In this document: one piece after another, positions 1 to 6,411 of the stretch
Numbering within the stretch: position 1 is the stretch's first letter
How the letters are laid out: each line of letters begins with the position of its first letter
Assembly: GCA_046727955.1 (NCBI GenBank)
Contig: JBKPDO010000101.1
Coordinates: 1 to 7,682 of the forward strand
Direction of reading: 5' to 3'
Length of the DNA stretch: 7,682 nt
Source: DASVXQ01 sp046727955
GTDB taxonomy: Bacteria > Actinomycetota > CALGFH01
Program-made: the position numbers and the translations under genes
Notes under the pieces: model-generated
Seen by the model: the letters and a program-made list of their open reading frames with translations, nothing else
Database searches by the model: none
Told to the model about the DNA's origin: nothing

Positions 1-420
1 CTGGCGGCGCTCGCCGCCGCGCTGGCGGCGCTGCGCGCACCGCACGTCCTGGTGCTGGCCGCCGACCACCCGGCGCTCCATGCCGGGCTGCTTGCTCGCC
101 TGGTGGCCGAGCGCGGCGCCGGCGAGGCGGTGGCCTGCCGCCGCGGTGGACAGCTCGAGCCGCTGGTCGCAGTCTACGAGCGCGCGCCGGCACTCGAACT
201 GGCGCGCTCGCGCCTGGCCGCCGGCGATGACCGCTCTCTGCGCGGCCTGCTGGGCGCCTTGCGGACCCGGGTGCTGGACGAGGCGGCGTGGCGGCCGCTC
301 GATCCCGACGGGCTGTCTTTCATGGACCTGGACGATCCCGCCGATCTAGCCGCCTTCCGGCCCGTCCGCCCGCCCAGTGGCCCCGGGCCACAACCCCGGG
401 TCCGCCCGCCCAACCCGTGA
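1..420 (+). CDS. mobA: Molybdenum cofactor guanylyltransferase (MobA-like), 3' part only
   Basis: The reading frame is open from the first base of the window to a TGA at 418-420, giving the last 139 residues. MobA-family enzymes transfer GMP from GTP to molybdopterin-bound molybdenum in the cytoplasm, making the dinucleotide cofactor of many oxidoreductases. Visible family features, in order, are the strand and metal-binding loop VLVLAADHP (Asp at 64-66), the GGQLEPLVAVYER segment that matches the G..xPL.A.Y region, the GDDRSLRGLL helix, and the C-terminal DPDGLSFMDLDDPADL, which corresponds to the usual F-x-N/D-x-(D/N)-T-P-E-D-L ending. The N-terminal nucleotide-binding loop (LxGGxSxRMG) lies before the window and cannot be checked. 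The protein ends in a Pro/Arg/Gly-rich tail of about 20 residues that is not typical of the family. A related nucleotidyltransferase such as MocA is possible but less likely. Confidence 0.8.
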   Translation: MAALAAALAALRAPHVLVLAADHPALHAGLLARLVAERGAGEAVACRRGGQLEPLVAVYERAPALELARSRLAAGDDRSLRGLLGALRTRVLDEAAWRPLDPDGLSFMDLDDPADLAAFRPVRPPSGPGPQPRVRPPNP

Positions 421-518
421 CCGCGGCGTCGCGAGGTGTAACTTGCCGCCCGGACAGTGGCCGGGGCGCAATCCCTCGCAGAAGCGAGCCAGGCACCAGG
501 CCAGGTCCCCCCAAGCCC

Positions 519-536
519 GCGGCCAGCCGGGGCCGC
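519..536. repeat. GC-rich inverted repeat between mobA and the ligase gene
   Basis: GCGGCC at 519-524 and GGCCGC at 531-536 could pair as a 6-bp stem with a 6-base loop. It lies in the 145-base gap between the mobA stop and the ligase start. No T-run follows, so it is not a convincing intrinsic terminator. A second perfect inverted repeat, GTGGCCC/GGGCCAC, sits at 377-391 inside the 3' end of mobA. In DNA this GC-rich, short palindromes arise easily by chance. No clear promoter is visible in the gap. Confidence 0.25.
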
Positions 537-565
537 TGAGAGCGGTCACGCTCTGGCGGCACAAT

Positions 566-2221
566 ATGCCTGTGCTGCTGACCGAGATCGCTGAGACGTC
601 CGACGCGGTGGCGTCGACCTCTGCCCGCCTGGCCAAGGTGGAGCGCCTGGCCGCATGCCTGCGCCGCCTGGAGCCACGCGAGGTCGTCGTGGCGGTGGCG
701 TTCCTCTCGGGTGAGCTGCGGCAGCGCCAGATCGGCGTCGGCTGGGCGTCGCTGCGCACCGTGCCGGAGCCGGCCGCCTCAGCAACCCTCGAGGTGCTCG
801 ACGTCGACGATTTCTTCGAGCGCATCGGCCGGCAGACCGGCCCCGGGTCCCAGGGTGAGCGCCGCCGGCTGCTCGCCGAGCTGCTCGGCCGCGCCACCGC
901 CGCGGAGCAGCGCTACCTGCTGCGGCTGCTGGCAGGGGACCTGCGCCAGGGAGCACTCGAGGGTGTGATGGTCGAGGCCGCCGCCCGCGCCGCCGGCGTT
1001 CCCGGCGGCGAGGTCCGCCGCGCGCTGATGCTTCGCGGCTCCCTCGGTGCGGTGACCGAGGCCGCGCTCGCCGAGGGCGTGACCGGGCTGCGCTCCTTCC
1101 ATCTCCAGGTGGGCCGGCCACTGCAGCCGATGCTGGCGCAGACCGCCGACAGCGTGGAGGCCGCCCTGGAACGCATCCGCCCCGTGGCCGCCGCCCCCGC
1201 CGATGAGGTGGCCGCGGTGCCCGGCGACCAGGTCGCGGTGCCCGCCGATGAGGTGGCCGCGGTGCCCGGCGACCAGGTCGCGGTCGAGTGGAAGCTCGAC
1301 GGCGTTCGGGTCCAGCTCCACCGCGCCGGCGGCGAGGTGCGCGTGTTCACCCGCACCCTGGATGACGTCACCTCGCGCGTGCCAGAGCTGGTCGAAGCGG
1401 CGCTCGCGCTGCCGCTGAAGGCGGCCGTGCTCGACGGGGAAGCGATCGCGCTGCGCGCCGACAGCCGGCCACATCCGTTCCAGGTCACCGCCAGCCGGCT
1501 GGGCAGCAAGCTCGACGTGGAGCGGCTGCGCTCGGAGCTGCCGCTGACGCTGTTCCTGTTCGACGCGCTCCATCTCGATGGCAAGGACTTGATCGACCGG
1601 ACCGGGGCCGAGCGCTACAAGGCCCTGGCCGCGGTGACCCCCGAGGCGCTGCGCGTGCCGCGGACCGTTACCGGCGACGCCGCCGCTGCGACGGCGTTCC
1701 TGCGGGACGCCCTCGCGCGAGGTCACGAGGGTGTGCTGATCAAGTCGCTGACCGCGCCGTACGAGGCCGGGCGGCGCGGAGCCGGGTGGGTCAAGGTCAA
1801 GCCTCGCCACACCCTCGACCTGGTGGTGCTGGCCGCCGAGTGGGGCCACGGCCGGCGCCATGGCTGGCTCAGCAACCTGCACCTCGGCGCCCGCGATCCG
1901 GAGAACGGCGGCTTCGTGATGCTCGGCAAGACCTTCAAGGGCCTCACCGACGAGCTGCTCACCTGGCAGACCTCCAAGCTGCTGGAGCTGGAGGTCTCCC
2001 GCAACGACTACGTGGTGTTCGTGCGGCCAGAGCTGGTCGTGGAGATCGCCTTCGACGGCGTGCAGACCAGTCCCCGCTATCCGGGTGGCCTGGCCCTGCG
2101 CTTCGCTCGCGTGCTCCACTACCGCCCGGACAAGCGCGCCGCCGACGCCGACACCATCGCCACGATCCGCGCCATCCACGCCGGCGCCCCGCCCAGGGAC
2201 CCGGCCGCCTGGACGGCCTGA
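566..2221 (+). CDS. ligB: ATP-dependent DNA ligase, LigB type
   Basis: The 551-residue protein seals DNA nicks through a lysyl-AMP intermediate. Three regions follow the family order. The N-terminal DNA-binding domain (about 1-205) carries LSGELRQRQIGVGW and LLRLLAGDLRQGALEGVM. The adenylation domain (about 240-415) carries motif I KLDG with catalytic Lys243, motif III VLDGEAI (288-294), motif IIIa around Phe332-Asp333, motif IV EGVLIK (388-393) and motif V WVKVKP (408-413). An OB-fold domain follows and ends near SPRYPGGLALRFARV. It resembles mycobacterial LigB from end to end and lacks the polymerase and nuclease domains of LigD, so it is a stand-alone repair-type ligase rather than an end-joining enzyme. 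ATG at 566 is chosen because the resemblance to LigB N-termini begins there. Only a weak GGCGG precedes it, and an in-frame GTG at 377 would add a non-conserved 63-residue leader. A linker of about 30 extra residues (211-240), made of a tandem repeat, lies just before motif I. No partner genes such as ku are present. Confidence 0.95.
   Translation: MPVLLTEIAETSDAVASTSARLAKVERLAACLRRLEPREVVVAVAFLSGELRQRQIGVGWASLRTVPEPAASATLEVLDVDDFFERIGRQTGPGSQGERRRLLAELLGRATAAEQRYLLRLLAGDLRQGALEGVMVEAAARAAGVPGGEVRRALMLRGSLGAVTEAALAEGVTGLRSFHLQVGRPLQPMLAQTADSVEAALERIRPVAAAPADEVAAVPGDQVAVPADEVAAVPGDQVAVEWKLDGVRVQLHRAGGEVRVFTRTLDDVTSRVPELVEAALALPLKAAVLDGEAIALRADSRPHPFQVTASRLGSKLDVERLRSELPLTLFLFDALHLDGKDLIDRTGAERYKALAAVTPEALRVPRTVTGDAAAATAFLRDALARGHEGVLIKSLTAPYEAGRRGAGWVKVKPRHTLDLVVLAAEWGHGRRHGWLSNLHLGARDPENGGFVMLGKTFKGLTDELLTWQTSKLLELEVSRNDYVVFVRPELVVEIAFDGVQTSPRYPGGLALRFARVLHYRPDKRAADADTIATIRAIHAGAPPRDPAAWTA
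1196..1285 (+). repeat. In-frame 45-base tandem duplication in the ligase linker
   Basis: Bases 1196-1239 recur without a mismatch at 1241-1284, a period of 45 bases or exactly 15 codons. Each unit encodes PADEVAAVPGDQVAV (residues 211-225 and 226-240), and the next residues are EWKLDG, the active-site motif. Each unit is itself built from two similar halves, of the form AVP(A/G)D(E/Q)V(A), encoded by GCGGTGCCCGGCGACCAGGT and a close variant. The stretch therefore looks like four half-units alternating 24 and 21 bases. The lack of any difference between the two copies points to a recent duplication, or to active repeat-length change by slippage. Confidence 0.9.
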
Positions 2222-2334
2222 CGGCGCAGCTGATGCTCGGCCCGACGGTCGCGCCGGCGCTGGTGATGTGCCGATCACGGTCCAGCGGGGGCGGTCCGCC
2301 AGGTTCTCTCCGGTCATGCCAGAGGCCGCGGCAG

Positions 2335-2340
2335 TACACT
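2335..2340 (+). promoter_or_regulatory. Possible -10 element upstream of the nicotinamidase gene
   Basis: TACACT matches four of six positions of the TATAAT consensus and lies about 45 bases before the ATG at 2386, in the 164-base gap after the ligase gene. No good -35 hexamer is seen at 16-18 bases upstream, so this is only a candidate. The gap itself is long enough to hold a promoter. I see nothing else of note in it apart from a short GGCGG-T-CCGCC palindrome at 2290-2300. Confidence 0.2.
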
Positions 2341-2371
2341 CCCACGGTGCAGGGTGCCGGCGCGATCAGTC

Positions 2372-2378
2372 AGGAGGG
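2372..2378 (+). promoter_or_regulatory. Shine-Dalgarno site of the nicotinamidase gene
   Basis: AGGAGGG at 2372-2378 is a near-perfect ribosome binding site placed 7 bases before the ATG at 2386. It fixes the start of the nicotinamidase and excludes the much longer upstream extension of the same frame, which lies antisense or out of frame to the ligase gene. Confidence 0.85.
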
Positions 2379-2385
2379 CCGTGAG

Positions 2386-2982
2386 ATGGCGCAGTACGAC
2401 CCGCGGACCGCACTCGTCGTCGTCGACGTCCAGAACGACTTCGCCGACCCCGCCGGGAGCCTGTACGTGCAAGGGGGTGAGCAGGTCGTGCCCGTGGTGA
2501 ACCGCGAGATCGAGCGCGCCAGGCGGGCGGGCGCCACGATCGTGTACACCCAGGACTGGCATCCGGAGAGCACTCCGCACTTCGAGAAGGACGGCGGCAT
2601 CTGGCCGGAGCACTGCGTCCAGGGCACCTGGGGAGCGGAGCTTCACCCTGAACTGCAGGTCGAGGGTGAGGTCGTGCGCAAGGGCGGCGGTGGGGAGGAC
2701 GGCTACTCCGGCTTCTCCATGCGCGACCCCACCAGCGGTGAGGAGCAGCCCACCGGGCTGGAGCGGATCCTCCGGGACAAGGGCATCGGCAAAGTGGTGG
2801 TGGTGGGCCTGGCCACCGACTACTGCGTGAGGGAGACTGCCATCGACGCCGCGGAGCTCGGCTTCGAGGCGACGGTCCTGCTTGAGGCTGTCCGTGCGGT
2901 TGAGCTCGAGCCCGGCGACGGACAGCGGGCGCTCGAGGACGTTCAGCGCGCGGGCGGCGCCGTCGCTTCCGCTGGCCGCTAG
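2386..2982 (+). CDS. pncA: Nicotinamidase (cysteine hydrolase, isochorismatase fold)
   Basis: The 198-residue cytoplasmic protein should hydrolyse nicotinamide to nicotinate and ammonia, feeding the Preiss-Handler route of NAD salvage. The catalytic triad of the family is visible: Asp14 in VVDVQNDF, Lys99 in VVRKGGG and Cys147 in GLATDYCV. The metal-binding set is also present: Asp57 and His59 in TQDWHP, and His76 in IWPEHCVQGTWGAEL. The metal site and the WPxHCVQGT segment separate nicotinamidases from other isochorismatase-like hydrolases, which lack them. Length is normal for the family. The start is supported by a strong Shine-Dalgarno site. It follows the ligase gene by 164 bases and precedes the transketolase by about 83 bases in the same direction, so it may share a transcript with transketolase. 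Many such enzymes also act on pyrazinamide, which cannot be judged here. Confidence 0.93.
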   Translation: MAQYDPRTALVVVDVQNDFADPAGSLYVQGGEQVVPVVNREIERARRAGATIVYTQDWHPESTPHFEKDGGIWPEHCVQGTWGAELHPELQVEGEVVRKGGGGEDGYSGFSMRDPTSGEEQPTGLERILRDKGIGKVVVVGLATDYCVRETAIDAAELGFEATVLLEAVRAVELEPGDGQRALEDVQRAGGAVASAGR

Positions 2983-3052
2983 GGCCGAGGTCCGGGGTGT
3001 GCCGTTAGCCGGCCGCGCCGCCGGATACCAGGGTGAAGGGGAACCAGACGCC

Positions 3053-3059
3053 GGAGGGG
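3053..3059 (+). promoter_or_regulatory. Shine-Dalgarno site deciding the transketolase start
   Basis: GGAGGGG at 3053-3059 lies 6 bases before the GTG at 3066, an ideal spacing. It favours GTG 3066 over the upstream in-frame GTG at 3033, which has no good site. An alternative is ATG 3084, preceded by AAGGA at 3070-3074 with a 9-base gap. Both candidate starts lie before the conserved region, so the protein's function does not depend on the choice. Confidence 0.7.
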
Positions 3060-3065
3060 TGTGAC

Positions 3066-4928
3066 GTGCAAGGAAACGATGCGATGGAGCAGATCCAGCG
3101 CTGGTCGGAGCTGGGCCAGCAGCTCCGGGTTGACTCGGTCCGGGCGGCCGCCGCGGCGGGATCAGGCCATCCGACGTCGTCGATGTCGGCCGCGGACCTC
3201 ATGGCGGTCCTGCTCGACCGCCACCTGCGCTACGACTTCGACGAGCCTGACAACCCTTCCAACGACCACCTCATCTTCTCGAAGGGGCACGCGTCGCCGC
3301 TGCTCTACGCGCTGTTCCGGGCCGCGGGCGCGATCAGCGTGGACGAGCTGCTCACCTTCCGCAAGCTCGGCAGCCGGCTGGAGGGCCATCCAACGCCGAG
3401 GCTGCCCTGGGTGGACGTGGCCACCGGCTCGCTCGGCCAGGGCCTGCCGATCGGCGTCGGCCTGGGCCTGGCCGGCAAGTACCTCGACCGACTGCCCTAC
3501 CACGTCTGGGTGCTGACCGGCGACAGCGAGCTGGCCGAGGGGTCGATGTGGGAGGCGTTCGAGGAGGCGTCGTTCACCCGCCTGGACAACCTCACCGCGA
3601 TCCTCGACGTCAACCGCCTGGGGCAGACCGGGCAGACCCGCCACGGCTGGGACACCGGCGCCTACGCCGAGCGGCTGCGCGCGTTCGGCTGGCACGCCAT
3701 CGAGATCGACGGCCACGACGTCGCCGCGGTGGACAAGGCCTATGAGGAGGCGGCGGCCACCACCGGCAGGCCCACCGCGATCGTGGCCCGCACGGTCAAG
3801 GGCAAGGGCGTCGCCGCCGTGGAGAACGAAAACGGCTTCCACGGCAAGCCGCTCGAGGACCCCGAGGCGGCGATTCGGGAGCTCGGCGGCGTGCGCAACC
3901 TGACCGTGCGGGTGGCCAAGCCGGCCGAGAACCGCGCGCCGCACCGCTTCCCCGCGAGCGGGCGGCTGCAGCTGCCGCGCTTCCAGGTTGGCGACAAGGT
4001 GGCGACCCGCCAGGCCTACGGCGGCGCGCTGAAGGCGCTGGGCGACGCCCGCGGCGACGTGGTCGCGCTCGACGGAGAGGTGAGCAACTCCACCTACTCC
4101 GAGGTGTTCGCCAAGGCCCATCCTGAGCGCTACTTCGAGATGTACATCGCTGAGCAGCAGATGGTCTCGGCGGCGGTAGGCATGCAGGTGCGCGGCTGGA
4201 CGCCGTTCGTCTCCACCTTCGCCGCGTTCTACACCCGCGCCTACGACTTCGTCCGCATGGCCGCGGTGAGCCGCGCGAACCTGCGCCTGGTCGGCTCCCA
4301 CGCGGGCGTGTCGATCGGGGAGGACGGCCCCTCGCAGATGGGCCTCGAGGACCTGGCCGCGTTCCGCGCGGTGCACGGCAGCGTGGTGCTGCACCCCTGC
4401 GACGCCAACCAGGCCGCCGAGCTGGTCGCCAGCATGGCCGACCAGGCCGGCATCTGCTACCTGCGCACGCTGCGCGGCGCCACCCCGGTGATCTACGAGC
4501 CGGGCACGCCGATGCCGATCGGCGGCAGCAAGGTGCTACGCGGCGGCGGCGCCGACGACCAGGTCACCATCGTGGCCGTCGGGGTCACCGTGCCGGAGGC
4601 GCTGCGGGCGGCGGATCGGCTGGCCGAGCAGGGCGTGCCCGCCAGGGTGATCGACTGCTATTCGGTCAAGCCGGTCGACCGCATCGCGTTGCTCGAGGCC
4701 GCCGAGGCCACCGGCCGTATCGTCACGGTGGAGGACCACTGGCCGGAGGGCGGGCTGGGTGACGCCGTGCTGGAAGCGCTCGCGGACGCGCGGCCCGGCC
4801 CGCGCGTGGTGAAGCTGGCCGTGTCGGGCATGCCCGGCTCCGGCAAGCCGGCCGAGCTGCTGCACGAGGCCGGCATCGACGCCGACGCGATCACCGACAC
4901 GGCGCTGTCGCTCGCCCGGCTGACCTAG
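3066..4928 (+). CDS. tkt: Transketolase, short animal-like type
   Basis: The 620-residue thiamine diphosphate enzyme moves two-carbon units between sugar phosphates in the non-oxidative pentose phosphate pathway. The N-terminal pyrophosphate-binding domain has GSGHPT (His35), SKGHASPLLYA, DVATGSLGQGL, the cofactor-binding GDSELAEG (Asp153) with Asn183 in DVNRLGQ, and GFHGKPL (His259). A variable linker (about 275-310) leads to the pyrimidine-binding domain with YIAEQQMVSAAVG, where Glu363 is the catalytic glutamate, and SIGEDGPSQMGLEDLAAFR. The C-terminal domain has VEDHWPEGGLGDAV and GSGKPAELL. Sequence order and length (about 620, not 660-700) match the human-like transketolase group, which also occurs in bacteria, rather than the Escherichia coli TktA group. 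The GDG of the cofactor motif is GDS here. The GTG start is chosen from the Shine-Dalgarno site; ATG 3084 is the alternative. The TAG stop abuts a foreign gene fragment with no spacer and no terminator. Confidence 0.95.
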   Translation: MQGNDAMEQIQRWSELGQQLRVDSVRAAAAAGSGHPTSSMSAADLMAVLLDRHLRYDFDEPDNPSNDHLIFSKGHASPLLYALFRAAGAISVDELLTFRKLGSRLEGHPTPRLPWVDVATGSLGQGLPIGVGLGLAGKYLDRLPYHVWVLTGDSELAEGSMWEAFEEASFTRLDNLTAILDVNRLGQTGQTRHGWDTGAYAERLRAFGWHAIEIDGHDVAAVDKAYEEAAATTGRPTAIVARTVKGKGVAAVENENGFHGKPLEDPEAAIRELGGVRNLTVRVAKPAENRAPHRFPASGRLQLPRFQVGDKVATRQAYGGALKALGDARGDVVALDGEVSNSTYSEVFAKAHPERYFEMYIAEQQMVSAAVGMQVRGWTPFVSTFAAFYTRAYDFVRMAAVSRANLRLVGSHAGVSIGEDGPSQMGLEDLAAFRAVHGSVVLHPCDANQAAELVASMADQAGICYLRTLRGATPVIYEPGTPMPIGGSKVLRGGGADDQVTIVAVGVTVPEALRAADRLAEQGVPARVIDCYSVKPVDRIALLEAAEATGRIVTVEDHWPEGGLGDAVLEALADARPGPRVVKLAVSGMPGSGKPAELLHEAGIDADAITDTALSLARLT

Positions 4929-4931
4929 GTC
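4922..4931. repeat. Perfect 10-base palindrome at the transketolase/kinase-fragment join
   Basis: GACCTAGGTC is its own reverse complement and contains the generally rare tetramer CTAG. Its left half holds the last codon and part of the stop of transketolase. Its right half is the last recognisable codon (Asp) of the kinase fragment on the other strand. It is centred within a base of the point where similarity to each gene stops. It may mark the break point or be a chance product of the join. Confidence 0.6.
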
Positions 4932-5933
4932 CAGCCTGAAGAACTGGTCGAGCTGCTCGGGATCGGTCTCGTTCTTCTCGAGCTGGTCGATGAGCGCGAG
5001 CTGGCGGTCGATCAGGCTCTGGCTGCGGCGCGCCATGTTGACGAACATCTCGCTTACGCTCTGGCGCAGCGCCGCCTGGTCCACGGCGACGCTGACAGCC
5101 ACCCGCTGGACCGCGGTGAACGCCTCAGCCACCCTGCCGATCTCGCCGCGGGCGCCGACCTCGATGGGACGCGTCTCGGCCTCGAGGTCGACCGCCTCGG
5201 CCCGGTGCAGGCGCTCGACGACGCTCGGCAGCTTCCGCTCGGCGACGTCTCTGGCCGCCTGCTCGAGCTGGACCAGCGGGTTGATCATCGAGCGGGCCAG
5301 GAAGAGCGCGAGGGCGAAGGTCAGCACCACCACGATCATGAGCAGCAGCAGGTTGTTCAGCAGCTGCCGCTCGGTGGCGACGATGATCGCCCGGTTGGCC
5401 CTGACCGCCTGGTCGCCGAGCTGCCGCGCCACCACGCGGAGGGCCTCCACCCGCTCGCCGCTGGCCTCGAGCCACTGCTCCGGGAACACCTTCAGCCTCG
5501 AGGCCTGACTGCCAATCAGCAGCAGCGTCTCCAGGTCGCCGGCTTGCTCCACCCGCGGCGCGTCCACCGTGCTCGAGTACAGCTCCTGCTGGGCGGGCGT
5601 GGCGGTCGCCTGGAAGCGGGCCAGCTCGCGCTGGCGCAAGCCCGCGGCGGCGGCCAGCCGCTGATCCTCCTGGTCGTGGAAGCGCCCGGCGATGGCGACC
5701 GCGGCGCCGAGCCCGCGCTCGAGGCTGGCAGACTCCGAGGCCTGCGCCAGCGCCACGAAGGCGTCCAGGTCGCGGGCGAGCTGGCGATGGCCGATGGCGG
5801 CGGGGACACCGTTGGTCACCTCGAGGACGTGGCCGATGGTGCCGCCATAGAGGGAGAGGGCGTTGGCCGCGGTGAACGGGCGCCGGTCGACGTCCCGCCG
5901 CGTGGCGGCCAGCCGTTCCATCCCGGCCACGGC
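4929..5933 (-). pseudogene. Internal fragment of a NIT-HAMP sensor histidine kinase, both ends missing
   Basis: About 335 codons read leftwards from near 5933. They match the middle of actinobacterial nitrate/nitrite-sensing histidine kinases. Numbering residues from the GTG at 5987, there is the later part of the extracytoplasmic NIT sensor domain (about 19-200, with ATRRDVDRR and FQATATPAQQELY), one membrane segment (about 210-231, LLLLMIVVVLTFALALFL), a HAMP linker with INPLVQLEQAARDVAERKLP, and the start of the dimerisation region with FVNMARRSQSLIDRQLALID and FFRLD. In intact relatives FRLD continues as HLATRMRRNAEN and then the ATP-binding domain. Here everything after Asp (4929-4931) is antisense transketolase. 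The first membrane segment and the N-terminal part of NIT are also absent, replaced by hydrolase sequence. Without the kinase core it cannot phosphorylate a partner. The exact right edge is uncertain by about 10 bases. No response regulator or conservon-type partner genes are nearby. Confidence 0.8.
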
Positions 5934-6411
5934 CGGCGGCAACGGCAGCTTGCCGGCTGCCTGGCTGCCGATCAGATAGCCGCTCACCGAGACGAGCGCC
6001 TGCAGCGCTCGGGCCAGAGCGCCGCGACGATGTCGGCCGTGCGCGCTCCCCAGTCGAAGCCCGCGACGATCGCCTTGTCGATCCCGAGCGCGTCCATCAA
6101 GGCGATCGTGTCGACGGCGAGGGCCGATTGCCGCCCGTTGCGAAGCGTCTCATCCGAGAGAAAGCGCGTCGTCCGGTAACCGCGCAGGTAGAGGATGATC
6201 ACTTGGTAGCCCGCGGCTACCAGCAACGGCGCAACATCGACGTAGCTGTGGATGTCGTAGGCCAGCCGTGCAGGAGGATCACGGCGGGGCCGTCGGCAGG
6301 GCCTGCTTCGGCGTAGCCGACGTTCAGCAGGCCGGCATCGATCTGGTTGAGCCGGCCGAACGACGCGCTGGTCTCGGGCTTGGCCGTTTCCCTAGTTGCG
6401 GCGCTCGTCAG
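5934..6411 (-). pseudogene. Alpha/beta hydrolase pseudogene, frameshifted twice and truncated
   Basis: Three frames read in sequence give one alpha/beta hydrolase N-terminal half. First comes SFGRLNQIDAGLLNVGYAEAGP and the oxyanion loop HGWP (His at 6270-6268). After a missing base at about 6260 come YDIHSYVDVAPLLVAAGYQV, LRGYRTTRFLSDET and the nucleophile elbow AGFDWGART (Asp at 6055-6053). After a second missing base at about 6001 come ALVSVSGYLIGSQ and GKLPLPP, where similarity ends. The lid, acid and histidine regions are gone, replaced by the kinase fragment. Both lesions fit loss of one base from a short homopolymer (CCC to CC, AA to A), so sequencing error is possible for them but does not explain the truncation. 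No ATG, GTG or TTG lies where the protein should start. A CTG at 6411-6409 sits 9 bases after a strong GGAGGGGG. Asp in a GxDWG elbow suggests an epoxide hydrolase or dehalogenase-like ancestor. Confidence 0.82.

Noticed and set aside
443..472. TTGCCG ... CGCAAT as a promoter for the ligase gene
   Set aside because: The -10-like hexamer matches poorly and the spacing is 18 bases. In this composition such a pair is expected by chance.
377..565. N-terminal extension of the ligase from a GTG at 377
   Set aside because: The 63 extra residues overlap the mobA 3' end and have random-looking composition, and similarity to LigB starts exactly at the ATG at 566.
2263..2278. GTGAT/ATCAC inverted repeat after the ligase as a terminator
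   Set aside because: The stem is only 5 bp with a 6-base loop and there is no T-run.
779..2317. Long open frame on the - strand (512 codons) opposite the ligase gene
   Set aside because: It is a mirror of the highly biased ligase codons. The translation is rich in Gly, His and Arg without recognisable domains, and the + strand frame has every ligase motif.
3162..4394. Open frame of 410 codons on the - strand opposite transketolase
   Set aside because: It is a shadow of a well conserved gene; the composition is typical of antisense high-GC frames and no family features are seen.
1..4928. A functional cluster linking MobA, ligase, nicotinamidase and transketolase, for example NAD supply for DNA ligation
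   Set aside because: The ligase is of the ATP type and does not use NAD. The four functions are common housekeeping roles, and shared direction alone does not show a joint pathway.
4900..5990. IS ends or a target-site duplication flanking the kinase fragment
   Set aside because: Comparing the two edges gave only short GC-rich matches such as CCGGCTG, which are expected by chance, and no inverted ends or transposase frame.
5205..6179. Open frame of 324 codons on the + strand over the kinase and hydrolase remnants
   Set aside because: The translation is low-complexity Arg/Gly/Gln/His-rich and matches nothing I know, while the - strand shows clear NIT, HAMP and hydrolase motifs.
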